DNA of 64,000 bases from Hansfordia pulvinata. Taxonomy: Eukaryota; Ascomycota; Sordariomycetes; Xylariales. Both the position numbers and the translations under genes were made by a program. Position 1 is the stretch's first letter, and each line of letters opens with the position of its first letter. Below the pieces are notes generated by a model. The model did not search any database, was not told where the DNA came from, and saw only the letters and a list, made by a program, of their open reading frames with translations. Where the stretch lies: contig BJKQ01000012.1 in assembly GCA_006538405.1 (NCBI GenBank), positions 1,089,001 to 1,153,000 of the forward strand, given 5' to 3'. Of the stretch, positions 1 to 11,294 are shown piece after piece.

Positions 1-2011
1 CCAAGCCCGACCCCTTGGGCTCGACGTGGTGCGGTAGGTGCCGCGCAAACAGCTCGAGCCAGGGGAAAAGCCAGAGATGCGGCAGGTTATGTTGCTTCTT
101 GCGGGGCTTCCACTCCGCCACCGCCTCGTCGAGCCGCCGGGCCACCTGCTCCAGCAGCTGCGAGCGCACGAACGAGGGGAAAAGCTCGTCCCACTTCTCG
201 AAGATGTTGAGCAGCGGCTGCGCATCGTAGACGTCCCACGTCTGTGAGCAGGCCGTGACCAGCTTGGGGAATATGTGCTTGTAGATCATGCTCTCGTAGG
301 GCGTCGTGGACCTCTGGTGATGGCGGTGGGTTCCATCCAGCTCGAGATCCGCAAACTTGGCGACTGCATTGCCACCGGGTTGCTTGTTCAGCCCTAAGAT
401 GCCCTTAATTGCGCATAAGTCTGAGGACAGATTTCCTAGCCTGGGGTCTTCCAGAGGCTGCCACCCCTGAACGGCGTCGCGCACAAAAGGGTGTATGGCG
501 GCTACGGCGATTCCAGCCAGGTCCTCGTCAGGGTTCGTTGAGGTCCCCTCGACCTTCTTGAGGGCCTCCATGATCGGATCCCACTCGTGGTTGCGCGCAG
601 CTTCGGAAACCTGTTCCAGAGCAGAAGAGAACAGCCGCAGGTTTGACATGTCAGAGTCGATGAGATCCAGCTCCTGCTGACGTAGCTTGGTTTCGCCGTC
701 CAGCCACTTTTTCCGCTCTTCCAAACTCTTCCACTCCTCGACGAAAGCAGCCAGATCACCCTGGGCCCTGCGAGCTAGCTTCCGAGCCTCGACCTGCTCG
801 GGGCGTTCTGTGCCGGCACTAGGTGTCAGGAGGCCAGACCCAGACGTCAGTAGCTTCTGGTCCTGGCCAGTGAGATCCAGTATAGGAGCGAACGCATCAG
901 GGATATGAAGACCCGGGGCGTCTTTCTGGACGTCGTTGACCGTGAGATATTTGGTCTTGGGTCTGCGAGGGGTGCTGGCTGCGCTAGCGGGTGTGCTATC
1001 GAGCCCCTGTGCCTTGCGCTCTTTCTGCTGCTTCTTCTTCTTCCTCTTCTTTTCCTCTTCCGAGTCGCTAACCTGCTCGCCTCGCATGCGCGCTTGGCGT
1101 TTCTCCTCTTTGCGCTCGTGTTCTGACTTTTCCTTCACGGCACCCAATCCAACGCCTTGGGGACGGAGATTGGCCTCGATGATGACATTGCGACCTTGAC
1201 CTTCGGCACCCAAGCCTTGGCCCTCGACATAACCCATCTTCGCCATCATTCGGGCGGCGAACGATTTGGCTTTAGCTCCTCCACCGCCGCCACCGAAGGC
1301 ACTGGGCTTAGGTGTAGAAACAGATGGCGCGGGCTCATCTTTCAAGCCAGACTTGAGGATCGGCTCCCGGGCAGATGAAGGAACAAACCCTTTTCCCAGA
1401 GGCGTACTCCCGTCGTACTTGGATCTGAAGGCAGGCGCTTTACTCGGGGTTTGATGGGCATCTTGGCTTGCGTCTGTCGGTTGCACCCAGCCCAGGCCTT
1501 GCGCAGCTGCCGGACGGAACCCCAAGCCAAGCCCAGGGGTTTGGTCTTCGTCCTCATCCTCGTCTTCGTCCTGGTCGCTGTTGTTGATGTTGTTTCCGTC
1601 TGCGCCGTTCTCGGGAGCAAATGACGCACGAGTTGAGCCCAGGCCAGGGCGGTGGCCGGCTGCTTCGTCATCGTCGTCATCGTCCTCCTCGTCCTCATCA
1701 TCCTGTGCGGTGTCTTTCTGACCGGCAGAAACAAAAGTCATGTTCTTGTGGCGTAGGTTTTTCTTCGACTTCCAGCCGCGCCCAGGGGCAGGGGTATCAT
1801 CGTCGCTGTCGGAGCCAAAAATCCCCAGAGCGGCGCTTTCCTTTGCGTTGCGACCAGTGCGACGGCGCTTGCGGGGGTTGAAGTCGTGGAAATCGTTTCG
1901 CGGATCTGTCGAGGGCCGTGTGTCGAAAGCGTCGTCCTCGTCGGCGTCATCTTCGGAAGATGAGTAGGCGGCGGCGTCGGCCTTGGAAATGTGAGATGGG
2001 TCGAAGGACAT
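1..2011 (-). CDS. TFIP11/Ntr1-type G-patch spliceosome disassembly factor, 3' end cut by window edge
   Basis: One open frame of 670 codons runs without a stop from the ATG at 2011 to the left window edge, so the C-terminus is missing. It opens MSFDPSHISKADAAAYSSSE, then an acidic/basic TIP-like N-terminal region with RKRRR and DSDDD stretches. A G-patch lies around residues 255-300 (FAARMMAKMGYVEGQGLG, then GVGLGAV). A Lys/Glu-rich helix (SDSEEEKKRKKKQQKERKA) follows, then a GCFC-type helical region including IFEKWDELFPSFV. In the family this protein works with the helicase Prp43/DHX15 to release the intron-lariat spliceosome in the nucleus. Domain order and motif wording fit TFIP11/Ntr1 closely; no intron is needed. 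Confidence 0.93.
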   Translation of the reverse strand, partial: MSFDPSHISKADAAAYSSSEDDADEDDAFDTRPSTDPRNDFHDFNPRKRRRTGRNAKESAALGIFGSDSDDDTPAPGRGWKSKKNLRHKNMTFVSAGQKDTAQDDEDEEDDDDDDEAAGHRPGLGSTRASFAPENGADGNNINNSDQDEDEDEDEDQTPGLGLGFRPAAAQGLGWVQPTDASQDAHQTPSKAPAFRSKYDGSTPLGKGFVPSSAREPILKSGLKDEPAPSVSTPKPSAFGGGGGGAKAKSFAARMMAKMGYVEGQGLGAEGQGRNVIIEANLRPQGVGLGAVKEKSEHERKEEKRQARMRGEQVSDSEEEKKRKKKKQQKERKAQGLDSTPASAASTPRRPKTKYLTVNDVQKDAPGLHIPDAFAPILDLTGQDQKLLTSGSGLLTPSAGTERPEQVEARKLARRAQGDLAAFVEEWKSLEERKKWLDGETKLRQQELDLIDSDMSNLRLFSSALEQVSEAARNHEWDPIMEALKKVEGTSTNPDEDLAGIAVAAIHPFVRDAVQGWQPLEDPRLGNLSSDLCAIKGILGLNKQPGGNAVAKFADLELDGTHRHHQRSTTPYESMIYKHIFPKLVTACSQTWDVYDAQPLLNIFEKWDELFPSFVRSQLLEQVARRLDEAVAEWKPRKKQHNLPHLWLFPWLELFARHLPHHVEPKGSGL

Positions 2012-2755
2012 GGCGGCAGCACGTACGACGTCTTGGCGTGCCTGCTGGGCGCCCGGTGTGCGCTGAGCGATTTGATCGCAAGTTTGGGATGCGCACGTTA
2101 TTGAGGCGACGCCCCTTCGAGGAGTAGAGAGGAGGAATTATCGGTAAGGCTGGCCTCGAGGATGGATGGAGGTAGGTGAGGATTTGGCCGACCGCGGTCA
2201 CATCTGCCGCGTCCGCGCTAGTTACCTCAGGTGTAGGTAAGGTATGTAGTAGCTTCCGCCCAATCAGTGCTTTTAAACACTGCAGGACGGAGCCAGTGGA
2301 TTTAATTAGCAAACGGCTGCCTTTCCACGAACGTCTCTCCCGTTGACCACGAGCTTATCAGAACACAACCATGATCAATGCCGCTGCAAACGATTGCTTT
2401 ACCGTGATGCCTGCCGCGAATCCTCACTGTGTCGCTCAAGTTCGAAGGCAAGATACCAAGTGAGGCACATCTTGTTGGCATAAGGCGCTCTTCGAATACG
2501 CGCAATGTGATGTAAAAAGGTGTATTCAGGGTTCTTCACTCCTGTCGCGTCAACATACCAACGATGCAGTCGGGGTGTCGCAAGCCCCGTAGACCCAAAA
2601 TCATACGCCCGCTTCATAATTCATGACAGCCAGTTGGCATACCTGACTAGCCTGATAAAGGCGCGAGCCCACCACCATGTAGTCGTCGCTATAAGGCACC
2701 TTGTGTCCGAATCAGACTGCGAGACACGCTTCTGGCAAACCAATAGGCTAGGTTG
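2012..2755. other. Intergenic, TFIP11 promoter and PSF3 3' side
   Basis: About 745 bases between two genes on the minus strand. No ORF with convincing composition, RNA gene or repeat was seen. It must hold the TFIP11 5' leader and promoter and the PSF3 3' UTR. Confidence 0.5.
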
Positions 2756-3432
2756 CTATTTCTTGACGCTCTCCATCCACTCCTTGGTTCCCTTGGTTCC
2801 CTCGTGAGCTTTGCGGAAGAGCCTGCGTTCCCACTCATCCAACCCCCGCAGGAAATCGTCTGCAGGTCCCGAGCCCACGTCGTCAGTGGCTCCGGCTTTG
2901 CGCGCATGCAGAGCGATCTCGCCGGCGCGGGCCAGAAAGGTGCGGCGGAGGATGGCACAGATCTCGCGCTCCTCAAAAAGATCCATCATGCGCGTACTGA
3001 GGCCGTAGAAATTGATCGTCTGGTCGCGCAGGGGCACGGCGCGGGCGTCGGCTTTTAGGGCAGACATGACCTCGTTAGAGAGAGAAGCGGGCAAATTGAG
3101 AGTGACAAATGAGTTGGCGCCGTCATTGTCGTTGGACACGCCCCTGTTAGCCAGGGCCAACAGCTCCGCAAGCCATAGTGGCAGGCCAACCGAGGTGCCG
3201 GCCTTGAGAGACTGCGAAGGGTTGTTATCGAGGTAGCCCAGCTCCGGCACCTCAAGCTCGAATATGCTGGGCACTTTCTGTGTCCTCAGCGAAGCATCAG
3301 CGGGGGCGCGCCTGGGACGACACGGCGCAGCACAGCCTCAGGTGAACTGGAGCAGGGGCAGGGTCACGCGGGTGATCCAGGAGAACGTACCTCTGCGTCT
3401 GTCAAAATGGCGTCGATATCGTAGTATGACAT
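2756..3432 (-). CDS. PSF3: GINS complex subunit Psf3 (two exons)
   Basis: Exon 1 (3432-3391) encodes MSYYDIDAILTDAE. A 113-nt intron (3390-3278, donor GTACGT, acceptor ACAG) interrupts in phase 0. Exon 2 (3277-2756) opens KVPSIFELEVPELGYLD and ends KEWMESVKK. Total 187 aa, the usual size for fungal Psf3. Psf3 is one of four GINS subunits (Sld5, Psf1-3) that join Cdc45 and Mcm2-7 in the replicative CMG helicase. The start YYDIDAIL, the ELGYLD segment and the helical body with FYGLSTRMMDLFEER fit Psf3. The short first exon is supported by the splice sites and by this family-typical N-terminus. It is divergent from SOD2, 503 bp apart. Confidence 0.93.
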
Positions 3433-3935
3433 GATGCTTGCATGGTTTTCTGGGCAAACAAGTTTGCGCGTGCCCTGGTGAGAGGAGCACCCGTTCGGGC
3501 GTGTTCTGATATGCAGGTCGGGTTGACTGCTAGGTGCAAATGCGAGGTGGGGTGGCACGGGCGGGCAGCACAGACGACGCGGCCGGGACGCGAGTTGAGG
3601 CGAGCCACATGTAGCTACGGGCTTCGGTCTATGTTCACCGGGCAGGTCAGCTAAGCGCACTGGACTCAATGCGCAGCCGGCGGGCGGGCGGGCTCGTCAA
3701 TTGACATCATACCTCTGTGACGAAATTGACATTCGCTACCCCCGGCGGTACCTCGAGCTCGGCTCCAGCTTGCACCTTTCAGTGGCCTAATAAAGCCTCT
3801 TCACCACCACCATAGCTCCAACTCTCCACGCACTTGCCCTCTACTCCGTCTACAACTCAAGGCGCAGTCCCCCACTCTCTTCGCCAAACCTATCCGATTC
3901 CAGCTTCACGCCCTCACGGTCTCGCAGACTTCGCA
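3433..3935. promoter_or_regulatory. Shared divergent promoter region of PSF3 and SOD2
   Basis: Only 503 bases separate the two divergent ATGs, so both promoters must lie here. The SOD2 side holds CT/CA-rich sequence (for example TCTTCACCACCACC near 3799), typical of fungal 5' leaders, and a TAATAAAG near 3789 that could serve as a weak TATA-like element. No clear transcription-factor site can be assigned by eye. Confidence 0.45.
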
Positions 3936-4690
3936 ATGGCCACCTCGCTCTTCCGTTCCTCGGCGCCAGCCGCGCGCGCTGCCCTGCGCGCAACCTCGGT
4001 CAAGCCCGCCGCCTTCACCTCCTTCACCCGCGGCAAGGCCACTCTGCCCGACCTCTCATGTAAGCCCTGCGCTGCGCCATCGCGACCCTGTTATGAGGCT
4101 GGCTGACCCTCTTCCCAGACGACTATGGCGCCCTTGAGCCTCACATCTCCGGCAAGATCATGGAGCTGCACCACAAGAACCACCACCAGACGTACGTCAA
4201 CGGCCTGAACAGCGCCCTCGAGTCCATCGGGGAGGCCAAGGCCAAGGGCGACGAGAAGGGCGCCGCTGCCGTGGCCCCTCTGCTCAACTTCCACGGCGGG
4301 GGGCATGTCAACCACTCGCTCTTCTGGGAGAACCTCGCGCCCGCCAACAGCGGCGGCGGCGGCGATCCCCAGGGGGCTCTCAAGGCCGCCATTGAGAAGG
4401 ACTTTGGCTCTGCCGACAACCTTCGCAAGCAGATGAACACGGCCTTGGCCGGGATTCAGGGCAGCGGCTGGGCCTGGCTGGCCAAGGACAAGTCGGCCGG
4501 CACCCTGCAGGTCGTCACTCGCGTGAACCAGGACCCCGTTACCGGCAACTACGTCCCCCTGCTGGGCATTGACGCCTGGGAACACGCCTACTACCTTCAG
4601 TACCAGAACCGCAAGGCCGAGTACTTCAGCGCCATCTGGAACGTGGTCAACTGGAACACGGTCGGCAAGCGCCTGGAGGCTGCTGCTTAA
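3936..4690 (+). CDS. SOD2: Mitochondrial manganese superoxide dismutase (two exons)
   Basis: Exon 1 (3936-4059) encodes an Arg/Ala/Ser-rich presequence (MATSLFRSSAPAARAALRA) typical of mitochondrial import, up to LPDLS. A 59-nt intron (4060-4118, donor GTAAGC, acceptor CCCAG) follows. Exon 2 (4119-4690) begins YDYGALEPHISGKIMELHH. Total 231 aa. Metal ligands are visible: His59 in ELHHKNHH, the His of NHSLFWENLAP, and Asp and His in GIDAWEHAYY. IQGSGWAWL carries the Gln typical of Mn enzymes. The enzyme converts superoxide to O2 and H2O2 in the matrix. The frame is intact. Confidence 0.96.
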
Positions 4691-5924
4691 ACTCCGTCTG
4701 TCGGGTCTGTAAGATTGTACATTACTTGAACGAAAGGGTTGGCCTGCACAGCTGCACACGCCGCATGGTCGCACGGCTCGATCAGCGAGTTTTAATACAA
4801 TGAGTCTATCCATCCCACTGCTGTTACTATTTCCCGTAATTGATGCCATGTGACGCTCAAACATGTTTTGCGAACATCTACCTCATCACAAACGCCGTCG
4901 CTCGGGGCAATGCGGGCAGGAGCACTGCGAATCCATACTGTAGACCGTATGTCCCAAGACTTTCCAGGCTGCCAAGCTGCTTCTTCTGCCTGGAAGTTGC
5001 CTGCCCACTTGGGGTGGACAGCGCGGCCACTCCTTCCTTCAGAGCACTCGCGCGGATGCGCCGGAGACTCAGACTTTACAACACCGGATTGGGAAGCCAC
5101 TCCATCCCGAGATGCCGTGCAAGGCAGTCTCGATCTGACCTGCACCTTTTCCTCTTTCAACACCCGACCTCCAGTCTTCCACTCATATCTCAAACCGCCT
5201 GTGATGCTTCCATTCTCAAGCCCAAGCTGATCGTCGACTCAAGCTATCTACCTGGCTCGGCCTTTGAAGGACAAGCACATCCTCCGACAAGAAGCAATCA
5301 TCAAGGCCGTATCACCCAAGTCTAACCACAGCGCAAGTAATTCTGCTATCTATCGGCGCCGCCCGGGGCAGAATCATCCCGAGACCTCGAACTACTATGA
5401 TCGCGCCATCCGGTCTCTCACCCCTCATTGCTCGGCCGACTCGGACGCCGACCTTGAATCGAAGTCGACAGGGCCCGACCCGTCCGACGCTAGTAACTTA
5501 CTGGCCAGCCAAACCCCACAGCACCCACTCGAAGGGCGCGCCAAGCCTGTTGAATTGACATGCCCTCAGCCGCGACTCGTGCTCGGTATGCAGTATTCGT
5601 GTTATATTATTGTCTCTGCCGCTCGTCTTCAACCTCGGCCTTCCCAGTTCCCACGCCGGATTGTACTCTGTCGTACCTCCAGTGTCGGAATCCAGGAAAA
5701 CGCAGATCACATACACCATTGATTCGCCACAAGGAGAAACAAGCTCACGGTGGAAGAACGACACGTAACACTTCCAATATCTCATGCATTTTACCACAAT
5801 GTATTGTTCACTACAGACCATCCAAATCAACTCCGCTAGGTGCGCAAGCACCACGACATTTGACGGGCGACAAATCGCTCCCCTGGCCGTATCTTCTGCC
5901 AGCACATTTCTCCAGACAGCAACG
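4691..5924. other. Intergenic between convergent SOD2 and permease genes
   Basis: About 1.2 kb of 3'-flanking sequence between two convergent genes. Several 120-180 codon open frames exist on both strands, but none has a recognisable domain, a plausible splice pattern or protein-like composition. Nothing else was seen. Confidence 0.5.
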
Positions 5925-7883
5925 CTAGAACAGGTTGGCCCAGGCTCGCACGTACCAGGCCTTGGTGGCAAGCTTGGCTCTTTCGGCATTGATGAGGTCC
6001 CAGTCGAGTTCGCGGCGTCCCGAGTCGACATCGATTTGGCTGATCTTCAGCCAGCCCTCCCGCTTCCACAGGTAGCCACAGGCCCAGAACGCCAACACGA
6101 CAGGGAGGGCAAGGTACGACTTGAAGAAACCCTCGGCGTCATTGAAGCCGCCATCAACCGGGCAAACGGCCACGAAGAACTATCACAAGTTAGCCAGCGT
6201 CTTTGAATGGTGGGTTCTGAAAGATCGCAACATACCTGAGCAGCGAGCGAGACGAAAACCAGGAAAAGGCCAAGCCAGGAACCCCAGACGCCGAAGATGG
6301 CCTTGAAGGGAATCTCGTCCAAAGTGTGACCATGGTACTTCCATGCTGCGCGGAAACGGATGTGGGCATAGCAAATCGAGCCCCAAGTGAAGAGCGCAGC
6401 AAGGCCGGAAATCGACATGAGCCACGTGAAGATGGTGCCGCCATTTTCGTTGAGGTTGATGAAGGCCAGGAAACCCCAAGCAAGGCAGAACAGCACAGAG
6501 TAAAGGGGACGACCACTGCGGTCGATGAACCTGAACTGCTTGGGAGCATAGCCCTGCTGCGCGAGGGCAGTAAGGCAACGGCTTCCACCATACACGCCCG
6601 AAACGCCGATGGACAGCACGGAGACGAGAATGATAAGGTTCATGAAGTGGTCGAAGCCCCTCAGCGCAGCATACTTGGCGACAAGAACGAAGGGGGAGGT
6701 GTTGGGGTCGTCAGACACGTCGCTGGTCAGTGCCGGGTCCGTGGGATCGATGAGAAGGCCGACAAAAAGCAGACCGACGACATAGAAGCTGAATGATTCA
6801 TTAGCTTCCCTTCGCGCCTGGAAAGGAAACACAGAGGCTGCCACTTACATGGTGATACGCCAGAAGACTTGACGAATGGCGCTGGGAAGAGCCCGGACCG
6901 GGTTCTTGGTCTCCGCAGCAGCCAGGCCGACCAGCTCGGTACCGCTGAAAGAGAAGGCCGCAGTGACGAAGACGGAGCAGAAACCGCGGAATCCGTTTTG
7001 CCACGGGCCAGGGTCCTTCCAGAGACGGTCGCCCCAGTACTCATTGTACAGACCATCGTCGGGGCCGCCGCCGAGAACGCAGACGAAGGCAATGATGAGG
7101 AAGATGACGGTAGCACACAGCTTGAGCGTTGACCCAGAATTCTTCTTCGGCATATCCCAGAGCACCAAAGAGGTTGATGAGAAAGATGGCCACGAGGAAA
7201 ACTGCGATCCAGACACCTTGACTGGTTTCCTTATCCCAATACGATATGGCGATGGCGACGACGGTAAGCTCGACCGGAATGACGACAGCCCATTGAAGAA
7301 CATAATTCCAACCCATGGCGAAACCCCAAGTCGGATCGATGAAGCGGGTCGCATAGGTATAGAAACCACCGGAGACAGGGTACATGCAAGCCAGTTCACC
7401 AAGGGCATAGACTGAGGCGCTCGTTAGCCAGGAAGTGCGAGCGGAGATCAGTTGCGCCACTTACCGACGTTGAACATCATAATACCAATGATGATGAAAC
7501 AGATGAGAAGAGATCCCGGACCCTGTTGTATCGATTGTCAGCGTCTGCCATACCACCCACGGCTGCTGGGCCGCACTTACGCCAGTGGACAAGGCCTTCC
7601 CGGAACCGACAAAGAAACCTGCGCCAATGGAACCACCAATGGCAATCATGTTGAGGTGGCGTGGCTTCATCCTCCGGTCGAGTTCGTTGGTGTCCAAGTC
7701 GCCTTCTCGCCTCTTGAAAGAATTGGGAGAGACACCCAGGCGGGTGGCCCAACTCTCGTTGGCCGAGCCATCATAGTCATCGGTGGTGCCCGCGGCAGTA
7801 TCTGTGTGGGTGGGAATGCCGGCGGTCTTCTCGTCGACCTCCTTTCCACCAGTATTGATAGAATGCTCTGCTGACGACGCCAT
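5925..7883 (-). CDS. YAT/APC-superfamily amino-acid permease, five exons, apparent 2-nt deletion frameshift in exon 3
   Basis: Exons read 7883-7581, 7522-7465, 7411-6849, 6788-6236 and 6179-5925; all four introns have GT..AG ends and small sizes (47-60 nt). The N-terminal tail (MASSAEHS) is cytosolic and leads to [20 protein letters not shown], the family signature, followed by about 12 hydrophobic segments; the protein ends VRAWANLF. Expected length is about 577 aa. Homologous reading leaves one frame after AEEEFW and resumes in another at STLKL, at about 7130-7135. The exon phases fit only if two bases are restored there, plausibly one TC of a TCTC. As written, translation runs into a stop near 7041. 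It would import amino acids by H+ symport at the plasma membrane; the substrate is not predictable. Confidence 0.85.
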
Positions 7884-10163
7884 GGTAGCAGACAGAGCGG
7901 TCGACACAGGTCGTGTCGGCTGTTGTGAGGAATGCTTTCGAGGCGGGATGCGGCGGAAGTATATCAGAACCAGTGGGAATCGAGTGTCACGTCGAGGATG
8001 CGACCAAGGGTATTTATGAACGACGAGATGGTCACACAGCAGGCGTTTGAAGAGGTCTCGCCACAGGGCCAGCCCCCGGGAGGCAGATACGGACGCGCCC
8101 ACCAGCCTGGCCCAGTCTGGCCTTGCCCCAGGCCTGGGACTGCATGTGGAAGGAGGGGGCGTCCCCGACCGAGAACGCTACTCGTACATGGGCCAGACCG
8201 GATGATTGCGATGCAGAACGATAACAATACAGTCGGCCGTGGCACGACCGGGGCAACGACAGGGGGCCGATCCGTCCAAGGGTGCTGCGCGACGGGCACA
8301 GTTTTGGGTGTTGGTCCTCCCGTCCTCGACACGGCCCTGTCAAGGAATGGGGGGTCGGCGAGTAACTGATCCGCCCAGCAGTGCTCCTCCGCTACTTGTA
8401 CAGCCGGGCACCTGTTCCACGGGTTCCATTCGCGCCAAACGGGGGGAGGGAGACCCTATCCTCTCTCTTTTTTGGACTCGAGGCTACGGCCGCTGGCGTT
8501 TGTCGCTACAAGGACGTCGGACCAGTTCAGGTATATCCATACCAGGACGGTACGGCTAGTCATTCTGGGGACTGGAAGCGGATGCAAGCTACCATCGCCA
8601 CCACAGGACACTCACGTGTACCGCCACGAGTGTGTTAGGTAGGTACCCAGTCCAACACCCGCGGCGCAGATCAGGGCTAGGCCCCACTGGTGGGGCCTAT
8701 CATGAGTACGGGGTATCAAAGTGTCGTTGCATTCAGGTTGGGGGGGATCTGAAGGGCACCGAAGACTTGGCACGTCAGCGTGGCATCTGTGTCGCCCGCC
8801 TGCTCCTTTGCTCCTGGCAGATTCCAAATTGGCTGACAGCTTGTTTGGCTGCCTCTGGACCGTTGGCGTACCGCGACGTGCTCACTCTGGCTCACACGCG
8901 CTTCTCGTCTCGAGGATTGCTCGTGTCTAGTTCTCGTTGACATCTTTTCGGCAGGAGTTTCCCGGCCCTCGATTCCAATGGGGCCAAGAGACCGTGTCTT
9001 CTCATGCAAGCGCCGTCAATGCAGCGACTCTATCTCAGAAAGGACCGTCCAAACAACCGAAACGATACCAGCGACTATCTGCACACTGCGAAAGATGCCA
9101 AGACTGCGCGCCAATGGCGATCGAGACTGGCCAGCCGGTCCCCGCTCCTGCTCGGTGTAGTTTTCGGGCTTGATACTCAGAAGTGCGCCACGAGTGAGAG
9201 GGGCGACCGTTATCAGCCCGCTTTGCGTCGCTTGACAACGCCCGCCCACCCACAGCTCAAGGCTGGCTTCCTCAGGCAGTCCAGAAAGGGCCTGGAAGGC
9301 CAGGGCCAAGCAACATGGAGAGGAGTGGAAGTGGCGCCCACCGCCTTGGCGGACAGGGCTATCCATACAGTTGGCTGACAGAGGGAGAAGGGTACGAGTA
9401 TTCTCTGGGGTCGAGATTGCAACCCTGAGCACCGTACAGGGACGCACAGCAGTGCGCACGAGTACGGGGCAGCTTAGGCGAGTCCTCGCAATTTAAGAGG
9501 GTTGATAGGTCCTGCCTCGGTCGGCCGGCAGCCCGCACTGTCGAGAGGGAGATTGAAGGGTCCACCCGGGGAACCCCATCCTGAGCAGAGATAAGGGTCA
9601 AGATCCTATCAGAGGGCATCGCACACCAGCCCGCAGCGTTGGACGACTCTGGGTGCCTTGACGAGTGCGGCAACAACTCGACGAAGGCCAGCTCTTTTCT
9701 TCTGGGACCATTGCCTCCCCCGTGCTCGCCACCACCGCGGCGTGGTGTTCTGGCTCGAACGACGGACGAGGCCGTGGTCGAGTCGCGGGGAGGATACGAG
9801 TACAAAGTACTCGAGCGCGACAGGCAGACCGGAGTGCAGATCTACGGGGGCGCGGCGTGCTCGTAAACGAGATCTGGGGGAGGTGGGCTGGCTCATGCTC
9901 ACATGGAGGTGCCTTTGCAGCCAACGTGACCCAGACCGACGCCACTCTGGCTTGCCTGGCACTTGACAGTCGCCGTCGTGAGCGCGCAAGACCTGGGAAG
10001 ACGCCTCTACGGACCACCGCAGTTGCTGTGAACCTTGCTCACGTCCGGCCACCTTCTGTTCTGGGAAGGCAGCAGCCGCGGGCGTTGCCTATCACGGCCA
10101 ACAGCCCCGTTCGACCGACCCATGCAAGAGACAGACAGACATCTGGACGCGGGGACGGGGGCC

Positions 10164-10177
10164 TACGAGTACTCGTA
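10164..10177. repeat. 14-bp perfect palindrome of the dispersed octamer
   Basis: TACGAGTACTCGTA is self-complementary and is made of one forward and one reverse octamer overlapping by two bases. It belongs to the family scattered over the window's noncoding DNA. Confidence 0.85.
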
Positions 10178-11251
10178 CCCATACCCCATGGCGTATTCGC
10201 ATCTGGCCGCATGGGGGGGTTAGCGGACCTGCCCGCCTGAGTGAGTGGCTCGGCGGGAGTGATCCGCGAGACAGCAACGCTCGCACTCTGGCGTGCTTGC
10301 GCGCGGCCACGTTGCATTCACTCCCATACGGATCACTGCGAGCTGAGAGCCACTGGGCCCGGTGCGGTTCGTTTGAGACAGAGCTGAAAGGCAGCTGAGC
10401 GCGCAAAGGTACCCTGGGCTGGACTTCTGCCGTCCGAGTCGCAAGCACAGCAGCAGCACTGTCTCGAATACGGGCGGATCGAGTCTGCCTGTGTGCGTGT
10501 GGTGGAGCTAAGCTTGCTGCGTTGAGGCGCGGTCGGTGGCTTGGAGAACTGACAATATCTCCGACGCAACGTCTGAAGCCCCAAGCCAGCTTCTATCCAG
10601 CTTCTATCTACGAGTATCCATCGGTACCTGATCAGCATGGGCTCGGGAAATGCCCAATGACCCGCGCCTGCGCCATTGTTGTCGCCTCGCGTCGCCTCGC
10701 CTCGGCCCCTCGCGCTGCCCGATCTTCTGGAATCTTTCCATGCTTCGTCTCGCCGTCAATCGAAGCTCTTGACAAGTTCCAGGCTCATCAGTGGCACGTC
10801 AGCCCCCGCCCCCGATCGGCTGCATACTCGTACCTGTGCACCTAAGGCGCCTAAGAAGATGCCGTCTTTTAGTCACTGCAATGCGCTTGGGTCGGTTGCG
10901 CGGCCGCGTGATCATGGAGGGGTGCCTCGTTGCTCATGGCACGTTCCCTTCCCCACCCCCGCCATCGAGCTCGGACTCCCTCACTCGCAGGACGGTACGG
11001 GTAAGCGTCGACCAAGTGCGAACCACCAAGGCAAAAGGGTGGGGCGGATAGGTCGTCCGGCGCTCGAGCACGCGGTCCCCACGGAGTACTATGCCGAAAG
11101 ACGATCTTTTCGCCGCCGCCCCCAGTCGACCCACCCACCATGGGTATCTTATCTGCCCGCGTGCGAGGGGACGTGGAGGGTCGGGCGTGTACGAGTAGGC
11201 CTCGTGGCTTCTCGAAGCTTTCCTCGCATCACCGCTACGTGTGCATCGTCT

Positions 11252-11294
11252 CGCTCTAACCCGGTTCAAACGTCCCGCTCTAACCAGGTTCAAA
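11252..11294. repeat. Two-copy direct repeat of 19 bp
   Basis: CGCTCTAACCCGGTTCAAA at 11252-11270 recurs at 11276-11294 with one mismatch, separated by 5 bp. It contains GGTTCAAA, which recalls a tRNA T-arm, but the flanks do not pair, so it is listed only as a short tandem duplication. Confidence 0.7.

Noticed and set aside
6845..7460. An intron to explain the frame change in the permease
   Set aside because: Conserved sequence on the two sides is contiguous, leaving no room for even a minimal intron.
11252..11294. Possible tRNA T-arm (GGTTCAAA twice)
   Set aside because: Flanking bases do not form a T-stem, and no acceptor stem or A-box is found at the right distance.
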